Source: JAXGMV01 sp040768445
GTDB lineage: Bacteria > Chloroflexota > Anaerolineae > Anaerolineales > Anaerolineaceae
DNA length: 64,000 bases
Direction: 5' to 3'
Assembly: GCA_040768445.1 (NCBI GenBank)
Contig: JAXGMV010000001.1
Span: 496,001-560,000, forward strand
The number at the start of each line of letters is the position of its first letter. Position 1 is the stretch's first letter. Below the pieces are notes generated by a model. The model did not search any database. It saw only the letters and a program-made list of their open reading frames with translations, and was not told the DNA's origin. Below, one piece after another: positions 49,932 through 59,045 of this stretch. Made by a program: the position numbers and the translations under genes.

Positions 49932-51440
49932 TTAGTCCAGCGCTTCACCAGACAGCTGCACATAGTTATATACCGCCTGTGACAGCCTTGCCATCAGAAA
50001 GTTGGCAGGGTCATAAAACAGCTGGATTGGATGGTAGAAGAAGATGGACAGCGCATAATCGCCGGCCGGGCTGTAAACCACGCCGCTGTTGACAATGGTG
50101 TGCATCAACCCGTCCTCTTCAATTACCCAGCCATGCTTCTGGGCAATCGGTGTGCCCTCCGGCAGGCCAGCTGTTATCAGTGCCGGCAGTTTGTTGTCCT
50201 TAAGGAACGCCAGCATCGTCTCACATTCTGCCTGTGTAATCTCGCCCGGGAAGGCAGCTGCCAGCCCGCCGCCGTTTTCCGCACAGTGGTACACCTGCGC
50301 CAGCAGGGTCGCCATGTCAGCAGCCGTAGTCTGGTTATACACGTCCAGGCTGACGGTAACGTCTGTCCTAATGTTCGCCGGCGTCTCGTAGCGCTGCAGC
50401 AGCGGCGCACCGATGTAAAAGAAGCCCGCCAGGAAGGTATTTTCAAGCCCGAGTGAGCGCATATCTTCAGTGATGCTCATGGGCGCCAGGTTGCCGCCGA
50501 TGTAATTAGCCATCAGGGTGTCAGCTGGCGTGTTCTCTGACTGGTCGATCATCAACCGCATTGACTGCTCAATGTCGTCTGTCAGCGGCAGGTCTATACG
50601 TCTGAAGAGTGAGGTCATGATCGGTATCTTGATGGTGCTGGCAGCCGTGAACGGCACATCGGCAGGGATAATTTGTCCGCGGTCCTGGGCAAAATGCACC
50701 TGCTGCTCCCTCTCCAGCGATGAGAAGTACACTTCGGCGATGCCGTCAAACCCGTCCACCAGCAGGATTTGCTGCAGCATGATCTCGAGATGTTCCAGTG
50801 GCGGTGCGGGCGGTTGAATATCCCTGACCGGCAGTTCCACCACCCTGTCATCCAGGGAGCTCATGGCAGAGAGCAGCAGTGGAAGCGCCGCATCTACATC
50901 CAGCCCACTGCCCGGTGTACCGCCTGTGAAAATCACATCACCGGGGACTGGCGCTGCCGGCATGCCCGGCAGGTCATAGCGCGGGGCAATCTCCTGTTCC
51001 AGGTAACGCCGCAGTTGGGCTTCATCAACAATAGTTACAAGGGGAATATCGGTTGCATTTACCTGCCTGCGCCACAGGTAATTCCATAAGCCACTGGCAT
51101 AGCCGCCCTGTGCAGTTTCGTTATCTGCCTGGCGTATCATCTCGTTCAGGTCCAGCACAAAACCAGCCCGTGACGGGATCAGCTGGAAGGCACCGCCGTT
51201 ATACCAGCCTTCCACCGGCAGGTCATAGACCGATACAAGCCGCGCCACCGCCTGCTCCTGGCTCAAGCCACCGACCGGGATGCCGGCAATCGTCATGCCG
51301 GCCGGGTAAACGCCAGAGACAGCCCGGTAGGTAATCACCTGGCTGATCAGCAGCGCAACGGCCGCCAGCAGGAATAACCCTGCTAACAATATCAGCCAGG
51401 GTCTTAATCTCAGTCGTACAGGAAGTTTTTCGGATGCCAT
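49932..51440 (-). CDS. Membrane-anchored class A beta-lactamase-fold serine hydrolase
   Basis: The 502-residue protein has a short basic start, one membrane helix (LILLAGLFLLAAVALLISQV) and a YoaR/VanW-type domain (YPAGMTIAGIPVGGLSQEQA, about residues 47-200). A C-terminal serine hydrolase domain follows, with SxxK in AASTIKIP, an SEN triad in MIDQSENTPAD and a KHG motif in QKHGWV. These correspond to the active site of class A beta-lactamases and related peptidoglycan enzymes. The large N-terminal domain argues for a cell-wall role rather than antibiotic resistance. It has its own transcript upstream of the pyr promoter and no clear ribosome site. Confidence 0.8.
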   Translation of the reverse strand: MASEKLPVRLRLRPWLILLAGLFLLAAVALLISQVITYRAVSGVYPAGMTIAGIPVGGLSQEQAVARLVSVYDLPVEGWYNGGAFQLIPSRAGFVLDLNEMIRQADNETAQGGYASGLWNYLWRRQVNATDIPLVTIVDEAQLRRYLEQEIAPRYDLPGMPAAPVPGDVIFTGGTPGSGLDVDAALPLLLSAMSSLDDRVVELPVRDIQPPAPPLEHLEIMLQQILLVDGFDGIAEVYFSSLEREQQVHFAQDRGQIIPADVPFTAASTIKIPIMTSLFRRIDLPLTDDIEQSMRLMIDQSENTPADTLMANYIGGNLAPMSITEDMRSLGLENTFLAGFFYIGAPLLQRYETPANIRTDVTVSLDVYNQTTAADMATLLAQVYHCAENGGGLAAAFPGEITQAECETMLAFLKDNKLPALITAGLPEGTPIAQKHGWVIEEDGLMHTIVNSGVVYSPAGDYALSIFFYHPIQLFYDPANFLMARLSQAVYNYVQLSGEALD

Positions 51441-51511
51441 CACATGACTCTCAATCGCTCAAATTTTACCATCCGAGAGCGGGCAGTGATCGACATCACA
51501 TCCTACAGCGG

Positions 51512-52603
51512 TTACTGTGCCGGCAGTATGCTCCATGTTGCTTTGGCGTTTAGTTCCGCCTTTGTGCCATCCCAATAATAGTGAAAGTAATAATAATGGT
51601 AGTTATTTACCGTCTCAAGGTTTCTGCCGCGCGTTAAGATAATGTGATCCGGTGTCATTGAAGCAAAATAAGCATCGCCGTCCGCTTGGTTTCTACCCCA
51701 GGTTGGATCCATTGGCGCCCAACCGACATCAGGCAGGTAAGTCAACACCCAGTTGTGTTTGTTTTCAGCTTCTACATAGCCAGACTCGGTACAGCAGGTC
51801 ACGCCAGTGACATATAATGCAGGGATGTCAGCAGCGCGGGCGAGAGCAATCATCAGATCGGCGTATTCTGTGCAGTCGCCGCTCAATGTCTGCAGGGCTT
51901 GCAGTGCGCCGACGCCCCCGGGGTTATAGCCCGTATACTGCATATTGCTCCCAACATAATCATAAATCGAGCGGGTGATCTGGCAGGTATCTGACTTTCC
52001 CTGCGCCAGCGAACGGCTTAGCTGTTGAATCTCTGGCGCATTTACTTCAAGGTATTCCTCTGCGCCAGTATCATGCTGAGGCAGTTCACCCAGGCAGTCT
52101 CCCGTATCAACGCTAACACCATTAACGGCTACCCGGGTTGAGACAGTGATTTCCCTCTCATCACCAGCCTTCAATGCAGGCACTTTGATATAGGCAAACT
52201 GGTTCATATATTTATCAGATATCAGGGTATAGTCAGGCGGGTCAATATCCAGTGTAAGTCGTGCCTGGAATGGCGAGATGGTGACTGGCAGAGCAATATA
52301 GAATTCAATATCTCTTGCGTCACCAGGCCCCTCATTTTGCACCAGTATCGTCTCGCTAACGTTGTAAACCTGGGTGTCATTGATGCTGATACCTGGTAAA
52401 GGTACTACCATGGTGACAGGTTCAGCGGTGGGCGCTTCTACCTGCGGCTTTGATGTCGCTGTTTCAATTGCTACCGGCGCGGCAGGTAACGTGATTGTCT
52501 CAGAGAGCTGTACTTCCTTCTCAGCAGACTCCCCACCAAGGCAGCACAGGCTGTTTAACCCCAGAAGTATCACCAGCGAAGAAATCACAATAAACTTTGG
52601 CAT
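51512..52603 (-). CDS. Transglutaminase-like lipoprotein, intact triad
   Basis: The 363-residue product has a lipoprotein signal (ISSLVILLGLNSLC, Cys 20), a spacer with SKPQVEAPTAEPV, a beta-rich middle domain (about 70-170) and a transglutaminase-like domain with C244 (SGDCTEYADLMIAL), H283 (NKHNWVL) and D299 (WAPMDPTWGR). An active cysteine enzyme, perhaps a protease or crosslinker on the cell surface, is therefore possible. It follows a close paralogue that lacks the cysteine. The gap of 124 bases between them has no recognised signal. Confidence 0.8.
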   Translation of the reverse strand: MPKFIVISSLVILLGLNSLCCLGGESAEKEVQLSETITLPAAPVAIETATSKPQVEAPTAEPVTMVVPLPGISINDTQVYNVSETILVQNEGPGDARDIEFYIALPVTISPFQARLTLDIDPPDYTLISDKYMNQFAYIKVPALKAGDEREITVSTRVAVNGVSVDTGDCLGELPQHDTGAEEYLEVNAPEIQQLSRSLAQGKSDTCQITRSIYDYVGSNMQYTGYNPGGVGALQALQTLSGDCTEYADLMIALARAADIPALYVTGVTCCTESGYVEAENKHNWVLTYLPDVGWAPMDPTWGRNQADGDAYFASMTPDHIILTRGRNLETVNNYHYYYFHYYWDGTKAELNAKATWSILPAQ

Positions 52604-52727
52604 TGCTTTTCCTTTCTATCAGCAGTGTTGGGTTCGCTGTCGAAATCGATGGTAAAACCTCAGAATCGCTTGGTGCCGTCAGAGGTGTTACCTATATTTG
52701 AAAGATAGCAGGCGTCTCCTTGTGAGA

Positions 52728-53825
52728 CTACGGTTCCAGCTGAATGTCCCAGGTTGTGTCAACTATAACCGAAGCAGGGCTGCTCTTATAGTATTGATAA
52801 TCAGCTGATGAATAGAAACCACCGTCTAAATAGTCAAGGTTCCTGCCCAACGAGATGAGTATATGGTCCGGTGTAACAGCTGCAAAATAGTCGTCCCCAT
52901 CACCGCTATGCCGGCCGAGGGTTGGGTCTATAGGCGCCCAGCCGACATTGGGCAGGTAGGAAAGCACCCAGGAGTGCTTGTTTTGTTCTTTTAAAGCGTC
53001 ATCCACCGTGTCATAGGTAAGACCTCCCACAAACACTGATGGGATCCCAGCGGCACGCGCCAGGGCAATCATCAATTCGGAATATTCTGTGTAATCGCCG
53101 GTCATGCTTTTCAGGGTTTCAAGTGCACCGGGTTGTATATCGGCTGTATTTTCATACTGCATATTTTGCCTGACGTGATCGTAAATAGACCGGGTAACGG
53201 CACAGGCATCCGGTTTGCCGCTCGCCAGTTCACTGCCCAACTGAACCATTTGTGGGTCATCCGATTCAATATACTTCTCTGCCGCTGTATCATGCCGGGG
53301 CAGCTCTCCCTGACATTCACCTGTTTGTATCTCAATACCATTGACAGCCACACGGTATGAGACCTGAATTTCTGCCTGCGCGCCCGCCTTCAAGGGGGGA
53401 ATGACAATATACACATACTCGTTCTGCTGATCATCGGTGGTCAGGGTATAATCCGGCGGGTTGGTTGACAATGACAACCTCGCCTGAAATGGAGAGAGAG
53501 TTCGTGGAATACCAATACTCACCTGCATATCACCGATCACATCTCCCTGACCCCGGTTGTGCACCCGCACAGTCTCGTTGACCGTGTAAAGCTTTGTGCC
53601 AGTGATATTGACTCGCGGGGATGGAACATCCGTGGGAACAGGTTCTGCGGTGGGCGCTTCTAACTGTGGCTTTGATGTCGCTGTTTCAATTACTACCGGC
53701 GCGGCAGGTTGAGTGATTACCTCAGAGGGCTGCACATCCTGCTCAGCAGACTCCCCACCCAGACAGCACAGGCTGTTCAACCCCAGTAAAATTACCAGGG
53801 AAGAAATAAGGAATAATTTTGGCAT
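52728..53825 (-). CDS. Transglutaminase-like lipoprotein with Cys-to-Tyr change
   Basis: This 365-residue paralogue of the next gene has the same lipoprotein signal (Cys 20) and domain order. His 284 (NKHSWVL) and Asp 300 (WAPIDPTLGR) are kept, but the catalytic Cys is Tyr 245 (TGDYTEYSELMIAL; codon TAC at 53091-53093). It is therefore a likely pseudoenzyme. The signal peptide and spacer are much more similar to the paralogue (53 of the first 63 residues) than the rest, suggesting recent duplication or gene conversion. It precedes the intact copy and may pair with it. Confidence 0.8.
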   Translation of the reverse strand: MPKLFLISSLVILLGLNSLCCLGGESAEQDVQPSEVITQPAAPVVIETATSKPQLEAPTAEPVPTDVPSPRVNITGTKLYTVNETVRVHNRGQGDVIGDMQVSIGIPRTLSPFQARLSLSTNPPDYTLTTDDQQNEYVYIVIPPLKAGAQAEIQVSYRVAVNGIEIQTGECQGELPRHDTAAEKYIESDDPQMVQLGSELASGKPDACAVTRSIYDHVRQNMQYENTADIQPGALETLKSMTGDYTEYSELMIALARAAGIPSVFVGGLTYDTVDDALKEQNKHSWVLSYLPNVGWAPIDPTLGRHSGDGDDYFAAVTPDHILISLGRNLDYLDGGFYSSADYQYYKSSPASVIVDTTWDIQLEP

Positions 53826-53868
53826 ATGGTATCCTTTCCACCGGCTGTGATGTACCAGTTAGCCGGTT

Positions 53869-54846
53869 CTAGAGGTCATGCGACAGGATGCTAAGCTCCG
53901 GACGCATGACCCAGCCGATATCCTGCCAGAAAGCCAGCCCATCCAGGTTATCAGTGTAAACAGAAATATGACATTTTTGAATGCCGGCCTCCCGCAAGCC
54001 CGCCAGGCTGCGCTCCACCAGCTCTCGCCCCAGCCCACGCCGGCGGTAGTCCGGCTGCACCAGCAGGTGATAGAGGTAGCCTCGCCGAGTATCATGCCCG
54101 CACAGCACCGTCCCCACCAGGCTGCCCCCGTTATAGGCACAGAAGCACAGCCCCCGGTTAGCTTCGAGAAATCTTCCTATCTCTGATCTTTTGTCAGCGC
54201 CGCTCAACCCGATCCCGGGTGTACTCTGCCACAGCGCCATCATCGCATCGTAGTCAGCCAGTGTCATCGGGCTGATCTGCAGCCCTTCCCATGTCTCAGG
54301 GGCATGCCTCGCCTGTTTTTCAGGGTACAGGACAGGGTGTTTGAACGGCAGCAGTGCCATCACCACTGCCGGCTGGTACAGGGCTACCCGGTCGATGGCA
54401 TCATCCGTCAGCAGGCCGATCGCGCCGTTCTGCTGTTTTGAATTGCTTCTACCGAAGACAATGTCATCGGCGTCGCCAAGTTCCACTCCCTGCCGGATGA
54501 GCTCGGTTATGCCCTGTGGCAGATAGAAAGTGGCTGTTTTCGCCTTGCCCTCCCGGCTGGTTGACAGCGCCACCACCCAGGCAAAGGCTGCCATGTCGCC
54601 CTCGTCGGCAATGCCGCCCTCAATCCCGATCCACAGGTCTGCTTCAGGCTGCAGGACGCGGGCATTCTCAGCCCGCTGGCGCGCACCCTGTAAAGTTTCC
54701 TGGTCTGAGAACGGCTGGTCGTTGACGCCTGAGTCTACCGAAACACCCTCCACTGACAGCGTCTCATTGGGGAACAGGCTGGCGTATCCCTGCGTCACAG
54801 CCTGCAGTTTTACCGGGTTTAGTGAGGCAACGACGATATGCTTCAT
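53869..54846 (-). CDS. Fusion of YjjX-type NTP phosphatase and GNAT acetyltransferase
   Basis: Residues 1 to about 172 match the inosine/xanthosine triphosphatase YjjX (DUF84): ASLNPVKLQAV, DSGVNDQPFSDQETLQGARQ, DLWIGIEGGI and the acidic GDADDIVFG segment. Residues about 190-325 are a GNAT domain with the acetyl-CoA loop QPDYRRRGLGRELVERSL and a VYTDNLDGLAFWQDIGW end. The first half would clear non-canonical purine nucleotides; the second would acetylate an unknown small molecule or protein. The overlap of domains in one frame is clear and no frameshift is apparent. It lies 15 bases after the flavoprotein gene. Confidence 0.85.
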   Translation of the reverse strand: MKHIVVASLNPVKLQAVTQGYASLFPNETLSVEGVSVDSGVNDQPFSDQETLQGARQRAENARVLQPEADLWIGIEGGIADEGDMAAFAWVVALSTSREGKAKTATFYLPQGITELIRQGVELGDADDIVFGRSNSKQQNGAIGLLTDDAIDRVALYQPAVVMALLPFKHPVLYPEKQARHAPETWEGLQISPMTLADYDAMMALWQSTPGIGLSGADKRSEIGRFLEANRGLCFCAYNGGSLVGTVLCGHDTRRGYLYHLLVQPDYRRRGLGRELVERSLAGLREAGIQKCHISVYTDNLDGLAFWQDIGWVMRPELSILSHDL

Positions 54847-54861
54847 ATGCGCTCCAGAATA

Positions 54862-56568
54862 TTATTTTCCTTCAAGCTGACCGGCGGCATGCAGCGCCGC
54901 CAGGTATCCGAATGTCATGGCGGGTCCCAGTGTGGCACCCGCACCGGGGTAAGAACGCCCCATGATGGAAGCTGTGCAGTTGCCGGTGGCATACAACCCG
55001 GGGATGAGTGAGCCGTCCACGCGCTGCACGCGCCCGAAGCGGTCTGTCAGCAGGCCGCCCTTGGTGCCCAGGTCGCCGGGAAACACCTTGAAGCCGTAAT
55101 ACGGCGGCTTATTGATGGATCCCAGGCTGGGATTGGGCTTGACTGACGCGTCGCCGTAATAACGGTCATACAGGCTGGCGCCACGTTGAAAGTCCCGGTC
55201 CTCACCGCCGTCAACATATTCATTATAGAAGATCATGGTTGTCTCAAGCCGGTCGGCATCAATGCCCAGCGATGCCGCCAACTCCAGTAAAGTGTCCTCT
55301 TTGTGCAGGAAGTGCTTGTGGATGCGGCGTGGCAGGACCCAGTCCGGCTGGTACATGCCGGGCAGCAGCGGGCCGGCCGGGTACTTGCGCCGGTAGCGGC
55401 TGTCAAACACAAGGTAGGAAGGTACAGCAGAGACGCGCTTAGAGTGGCGCCGGTGAATCGCATTCACCACATCAACGTACGGTGCGGCCTCATTGGTATA
55501 GCGCTTGCCGGCATGATCGACAATAATCGAGCCCGGCAGGTTCTTCTCAATAATCAGCATCCAGGCGGAAGCCCCGTCGGGCACCACAGTCGTTGGCGTC
55601 CACCAGGCTTCATCCATCAAATCCAGTGCCGCCCCCAACTGCTGCCCCATGCGGATGGCATCACCGGTGTTGTAAGGGTGAGCGGCTGTCCATTCGGTTG
55701 AAACCGGCGAGCGCTGGTACTGCTGGCGCATTTCAAGGTTGCGCTCAAACCCGCCGGCTGCCAGAAGAACGCCCTTGCGGGCTTTGATACGGCGCGTCTC
55801 ACCGTCAAATTCAGCCGTCACGCCCACGACAGAATCATCTTCAATTAACAGTTCCGTCACCGGTGTGTTGAGCCAGACAGAAATATCGCGGTCCAGTACA
55901 GAATTGAACAGCCGGCCTGCGAGCGCATTCCCCAGGCACAGGCGTGAATCGCGCGTGCCGCGAAAGCGGGCTTTGAGGTTGAGGGCATACCCCAACATCA
56001 GGTCCGCCATCAGCAGGACGGCCTGAATGCCGCCGCCGGCAGCCAGACGCGCCTCGGGTGCGGTGAGCATAATACGACCGAAAACCGTCTCCTGCGGGTG
56101 CGGCGGGCGCAGCTTGTCAAACGCCTCGTCCAGCAGCAAACCGTTGTAAGGCAGCGCCTCACAAGAGCGTCCGCCTGGCTTGCCGCCCGGCATCTCGGGG
56201 TAATAATCCGGGTATTCCGGCAGGGTATAGAAGCGCACATCGGTAGTGTCGTGCAAGTAGCTGAGCATCTGCGGCGCGTAATGCAGGTAGGTGCGCAGTT
56301 TCTCCTCAGGGGTGCGTCCGGCCACGCAGCGCGAGAGGTAATCATAGGCATCTTCAGGGCTGTCCTGTATGCCGGCAGCCTGCATCAGGTGGTTGTTGGG
56401 AACCCACACCACCCCGCCGGACATGGCTGAAGAACCGCCGCAGTAGGGTGATTTCTCAAGGATCATCACGTCCAGACCCTTATCACAGGCAATAATGGCA
56501 GCTGTCATGGCGCCTGCTCCGGAGCCCATTATTACCAGGTCAGTTTCATAAGCCCATTTTTCAACCAT
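54862..56568 (-). CDS. FAD-dependent dehydrogenase, 3-ketosteroid-1-dehydrogenase-like
   Basis: This 568-residue flavoprotein has the N-terminal FAD motif GSGAGAMTAAI with EKSPYCGGSSAMSGG, and the C-terminal KstD-type signature YATGNCTASIMGRSYPGAG with a TFGYLAA ending. KstD family enzymes abstract hydrogen from C1-C2 of 3-keto steroids, but the group also includes fumarate-reductase-like enzymes acting on other alpha,beta substrates. With no steroid genes nearby the natural substrate is open. GGGAGCGGTTA precedes the ATG. It is transcribed in the same direction as its neighbours on both sides. Confidence 0.8.
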   Translation of the reverse strand: MVEKWAYETDLVIMGSGAGAMTAAIIACDKGLDVMILEKSPYCGGSSAMSGGVVWVPNNHLMQAAGIQDSPEDAYDYLSRCVAGRTPEEKLRTYLHYAPQMLSYLHDTTDVRFYTLPEYPDYYPEMPGGKPGGRSCEALPYNGLLLDEAFDKLRPPHPQETVFGRIMLTAPEARLAAGGGIQAVLLMADLMLGYALNLKARFRGTRDSRLCLGNALAGRLFNSVLDRDISVWLNTPVTELLIEDDSVVGVTAEFDGETRRIKARKGVLLAAGGFERNLEMRQQYQRSPVSTEWTAAHPYNTGDAIRMGQQLGAALDLMDEAWWTPTTVVPDGASAWMLIIEKNLPGSIIVDHAGKRYTNEAAPYVDVVNAIHRRHSKRVSAVPSYLVFDSRYRRKYPAGPLLPGMYQPDWVLPRRIHKHFLHKEDTLLELAASLGIDADRLETTMIFYNEYVDGGEDRDFQRGASLYDRYYGDASVKPNPSLGSINKPPYYGFKVFPGDLGTKGGLLTDRFGRVQRVDGSLIPGLYATGNCTASIMGRSYPGAGATLGPAMTFGYLAALHAAGQLEGK

Positions 56569-56598
56569 TAACCGCTCCCATAATCTGTAGTTGCAAGA

Positions 56599-57507
56599 TC
56601 ACCGCCCATCATCTATAAACAGGGTATTACTCCAGGCGCGTTTGCCATGGCTATCCTCGATCTCAACGTAGCTGTAAAGCCAGTCATCCGGCAGTTTGAT
56701 GCGCGCAGATGTCATCAGCGGTGCACTATAGCTCCCCAATGGTGTGGCGTGGTAAGCCGGCCCTACCAGGCGAATGAACTGCACCGGTGTGGTCTCCAGC
56801 ACCAGCTCGTTCCATTCCCGGCGAATGGACTTAAAGCCTGGGCCGGTGCTGGCGTAAAAGTTCCCTTTGCGTATTGCCTGCAGCACAGCAGGCTGGGTAC
56901 ATTCCGGCGCATTCACCATGATCCAGCCGCCGTTCCAGCCGTTATCTGCATCCTTGTAATGCACATCATCAGAGGCAATCGCCAGGGTGCTGCAGCCGCT
57001 GTCCAGCATGCCCGTCCAGAAGATCAGCCCGTCGCCCTTGCCGTTCAACCAGCGGCAGACGTGGTTGTACACCTCCACACCGTCAAATCCGCCCTCCAGG
57101 CCGGCAATTTGCGGAGCAGAGGCATCCTCCTGGATATTACCCATCCAGTGCGGGTGCGCCAGGATCAGAAAACCGCCTTCATGCCTTGCCTGTGCGGCAG
57201 CCTGCTCCAACGTCATTTCACACGTGATGCCGGTGAAAGTGCCCAGGCAGACGATGTGATACGGCCGTCCTGCAGCGGTTTTGCCGTCCAGCTCAACGCC
57301 GTCCATCCACACCAGCGGGTCTCCGGCCGGTCTCTCAGCGGCATGTGAGCACACCCAATGATCGGTCAGGAATAGAAAGTCAAAACCTGCGCCGGCATAC
57401 ATCGTGCCCAGTTGCTCGACGCTTAAGCCGCCATCAGAATGGGTGCTGTGTGCATGCGTACCACCTTTGTACCAGTTGCCTTTGGTGTTGTAGCGAAACT
57501 GCTTCAT
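56599..57507 (-). CDS. PHP-domain metallohydrolase (CehA/McbA-like)
   Basis: The 302-residue protein starts with a PHP metal motif HAHSTHSDGGLSVEQL and FLFLTDHW, followed by ILAHPHWMGN and ASDDVHYKD, giving the His/Asp/Glu ligands of the PHP fold. Size and motif spacing are like CehA/McbA-type hydrolases, which cleave esters, carbamates or phosphoesters. A C-terminal beta-rich region (about 215-302) is also typical. It lies 30 bases before the flavoprotein gene and may be co-transcribed. No signal peptide is present. The substrate is unknown. Confidence 0.75.
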   Translation of the reverse strand: MKQFRYNTKGNWYKGGTHAHSTHSDGGLSVEQLGTMYAGAGFDFLFLTDHWVCSHAAERPAGDPLVWMDGVELDGKTAAGRPYHIVCLGTFTGITCEMTLEQAAAQARHEGGFLILAHPHWMGNIQEDASAPQIAGLEGGFDGVEVYNHVCRWLNGKGDGLIFWTGMLDSGCSTLAIASDDVHYKDADNGWNGGWIMVNAPECTQPAVLQAIRKGNFYASTGPGFKSIRREWNELVLETTPVQFIRLVGPAYHATPLGSYSAPLMTSARIKLPDDWLYSYVEIEDSHGKRAWSNTLFIDDGR

Positions 57508-57546
57508 AGTTCGACCTCAATGAATGATATATAGATTATTGTACAA

Positions 57547-57562
57547 CCTCAGACGCCTGAGG
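57547..57562 (-). terminator. Short hairpin between M1 peptidase and PHP genes
   Basis: CCTCAG (57547-57552) and CTGAGG (57557-57562) form a 6-bp stem with a 4-base loop just beyond the M1 stop. No T-tract follows, so it may be a weak signal only. Confidence 0.3.
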
Positions 57563-57567
57563 AGATA

Positions 57568-59040
57568 TCACTTAAACCAGCGTTCAAAGAAGTCGTCCAG
57601 CTCCCTTCCGCTGGTCTGTTCCATCACTGCGATGAACTGCGCATCACTGGCAGAGCCTCCGCCGTACTGGGTAAAGTAGTCCCGCAGCCCTTTGTAAAAG
57701 GCCTCGTCACCCAGTGTCTGGTGCAGGCCATAGACCAGCAGCGCGCCTTTATTGTAGCTGTCCCAGCCAAACATCTCCTCCGGCGGCGGGTTGTTAAGCG
57801 GATGGCTGTCATCGCGCAAACCCAGGCTCAGGTCTTCCATTTGTGCATCCAGCCCCAGCGGATCATCCCGAAAGAACCACAGGTAGGTGAAGTAAGTGGC
57901 AAAACCTTCGTTGCGCCAGATCTCCCCCCAGCTGTCCAGGCTGACCCAGTCGCCGAACCACATGTGCACCAGCTCGTGCATGATGTAGCGCTCATCAATC
58001 ACATCCGTTGAGAGTGCCACCATGGTCTGGGTTTCCAGCGCGCCGCCCATCTCGATCACGGTCATGTAGCCGTAAGCCTCAAACGGGTAGGGCGTCAGCA
58101 GGTCCGACAGCCAGTCCATCATCTCGCCGGTGCTGGTCTCAAACGGTTTAAATTCAGCCCGTACGTCTGGGAACACATAATGCCGCAGGGGAACACCTCC
58201 CGTTGAACTGCCCTCCAGCCGCACATAGTCGCCGGCTGAGACAGTGGCAAGGTACGTCGCCATCGGGTAGTCATGCCGCCAGGTGTAGCGGTCACCCAGC
58301 CCGCCTGGCAGGGATGGCGCCGACACATCCTGCTGAACTTCAACAAGCGTGCCGTTCGCCACGCCGGTCATGCCGTCCGGGACGATCAAATTGAATCTGA
58401 ACAGCGCCTTGTCGCGCGGGTGATCGTTGCACGGGAACCAGTAACGCGAGCCATCTGGTTCGGATACAACATAAATGTTGTCCGGTGGACGGGGCTGCAG
58501 TCCGATGGTGGGAAATGGTACATATATTGAAGGTTCTGCCGAAGGTGAGCCATGGTAGCTGACAACCATGTTTACGGATTCGCCGGCTGGCAGGGTGTCA
58601 TCAAACCGGGTCACCAGCTTATCCCCAACCCGCTCATACCTGCTTTCTTTGCCGTTGACAGCCAGTGAGTCAATCTCAAAGCCGATAAAATCAAGCCACA
58701 GCTCAGGCAGGTTATCCAGCGTCACCAGTGCCTCAATAGTCGTTTCGGCTGTGACCACGGTGGATGCAGGATCAAGGGTGATGTCAATGCTGTACTGCTG
58801 CACATCGTAACCGCTGTTGCCCAGCTGGGGCGCATAAGGGTCACCTGCTGAAGCAAGCAGGTCCTGCACGCCGTAGGGGGCCGGGGTCAGACTGCCTGTC
58901 TGCTTGCCTTGCGGCGGTGGACTGGTGCTGGTGGGAGCAGTCAGTTCCACCGGATTTTTAAACCACAGGCAGGATGCCATAACCAGGGCTGCCAGCAGGC
59001 TGGTAAACAGCTGAAACCTGCGCCTGGCCTGGCCCTTCAT
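57568..59040 (-). CDS. M1 family metallopeptidase, lipoprotein
   Basis: The 490-residue protein has a lipoprotein signal (LFTSLLAALVMASC), a Thr/Pro-rich spacer and an aminopeptidase-N-like N-terminal beta domain (about 70-270). The M1 catalytic domain has HELVH (H355, E356, H359) and the distal Glu 378 in WRNEGFA. The usual GAMEN exopeptidase motif is read as GALET. It lacks the C-terminal domains of full aminopeptidase N, like other short bacterial M1 proteins. It would act outside the membrane on peptides. The start at 59040 follows GGAGG; a GTG three codons upstream overlaps the DinB stop. Confidence 0.88.
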   Translation of the reverse strand: MKGQARRRFQLFTSLLAALVMASCLWFKNPVELTAPTSTSPPPQGKQTGSLTPAPYGVQDLLASAGDPYAPQLGNSGYDVQQYSIDITLDPASTVVTAETTIEALVTLDNLPELWLDFIGFEIDSLAVNGKESRYERVGDKLVTRFDDTLPAGESVNMVVSYHGSPSAEPSIYVPFPTIGLQPRPPDNIYVVSEPDGSRYWFPCNDHPRDKALFRFNLIVPDGMTGVANGTLVEVQQDVSAPSLPGGLGDRYTWRHDYPMATYLATVSAGDYVRLEGSSTGGVPLRHYVFPDVRAEFKPFETSTGEMMDWLSDLLTPYPFEAYGYMTVIEMGGALETQTMVALSTDVIDERYIMHELVHMWFGDWVSLDSWGEIWRNEGFATYFTYLWFFRDDPLGLDAQMEDLSLGLRDDSHPLNNPPPEEMFGWDSYNKGALLVYGLHQTLGDEAFYKGLRDYFTQYGGGSASDAQFIAVMEQTSGRELDDFFERWFK

Positions 59041-59045
59041 TAGAA

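Noticed and set aside
49932..51440. Serine hydrolase considered as an antibiotic-resistance beta-lactamase
   Set aside because: The large YoaR-like N-terminal domain, the membrane anchor and the chromosomal context without mobile elements fit a cell-wall role better.
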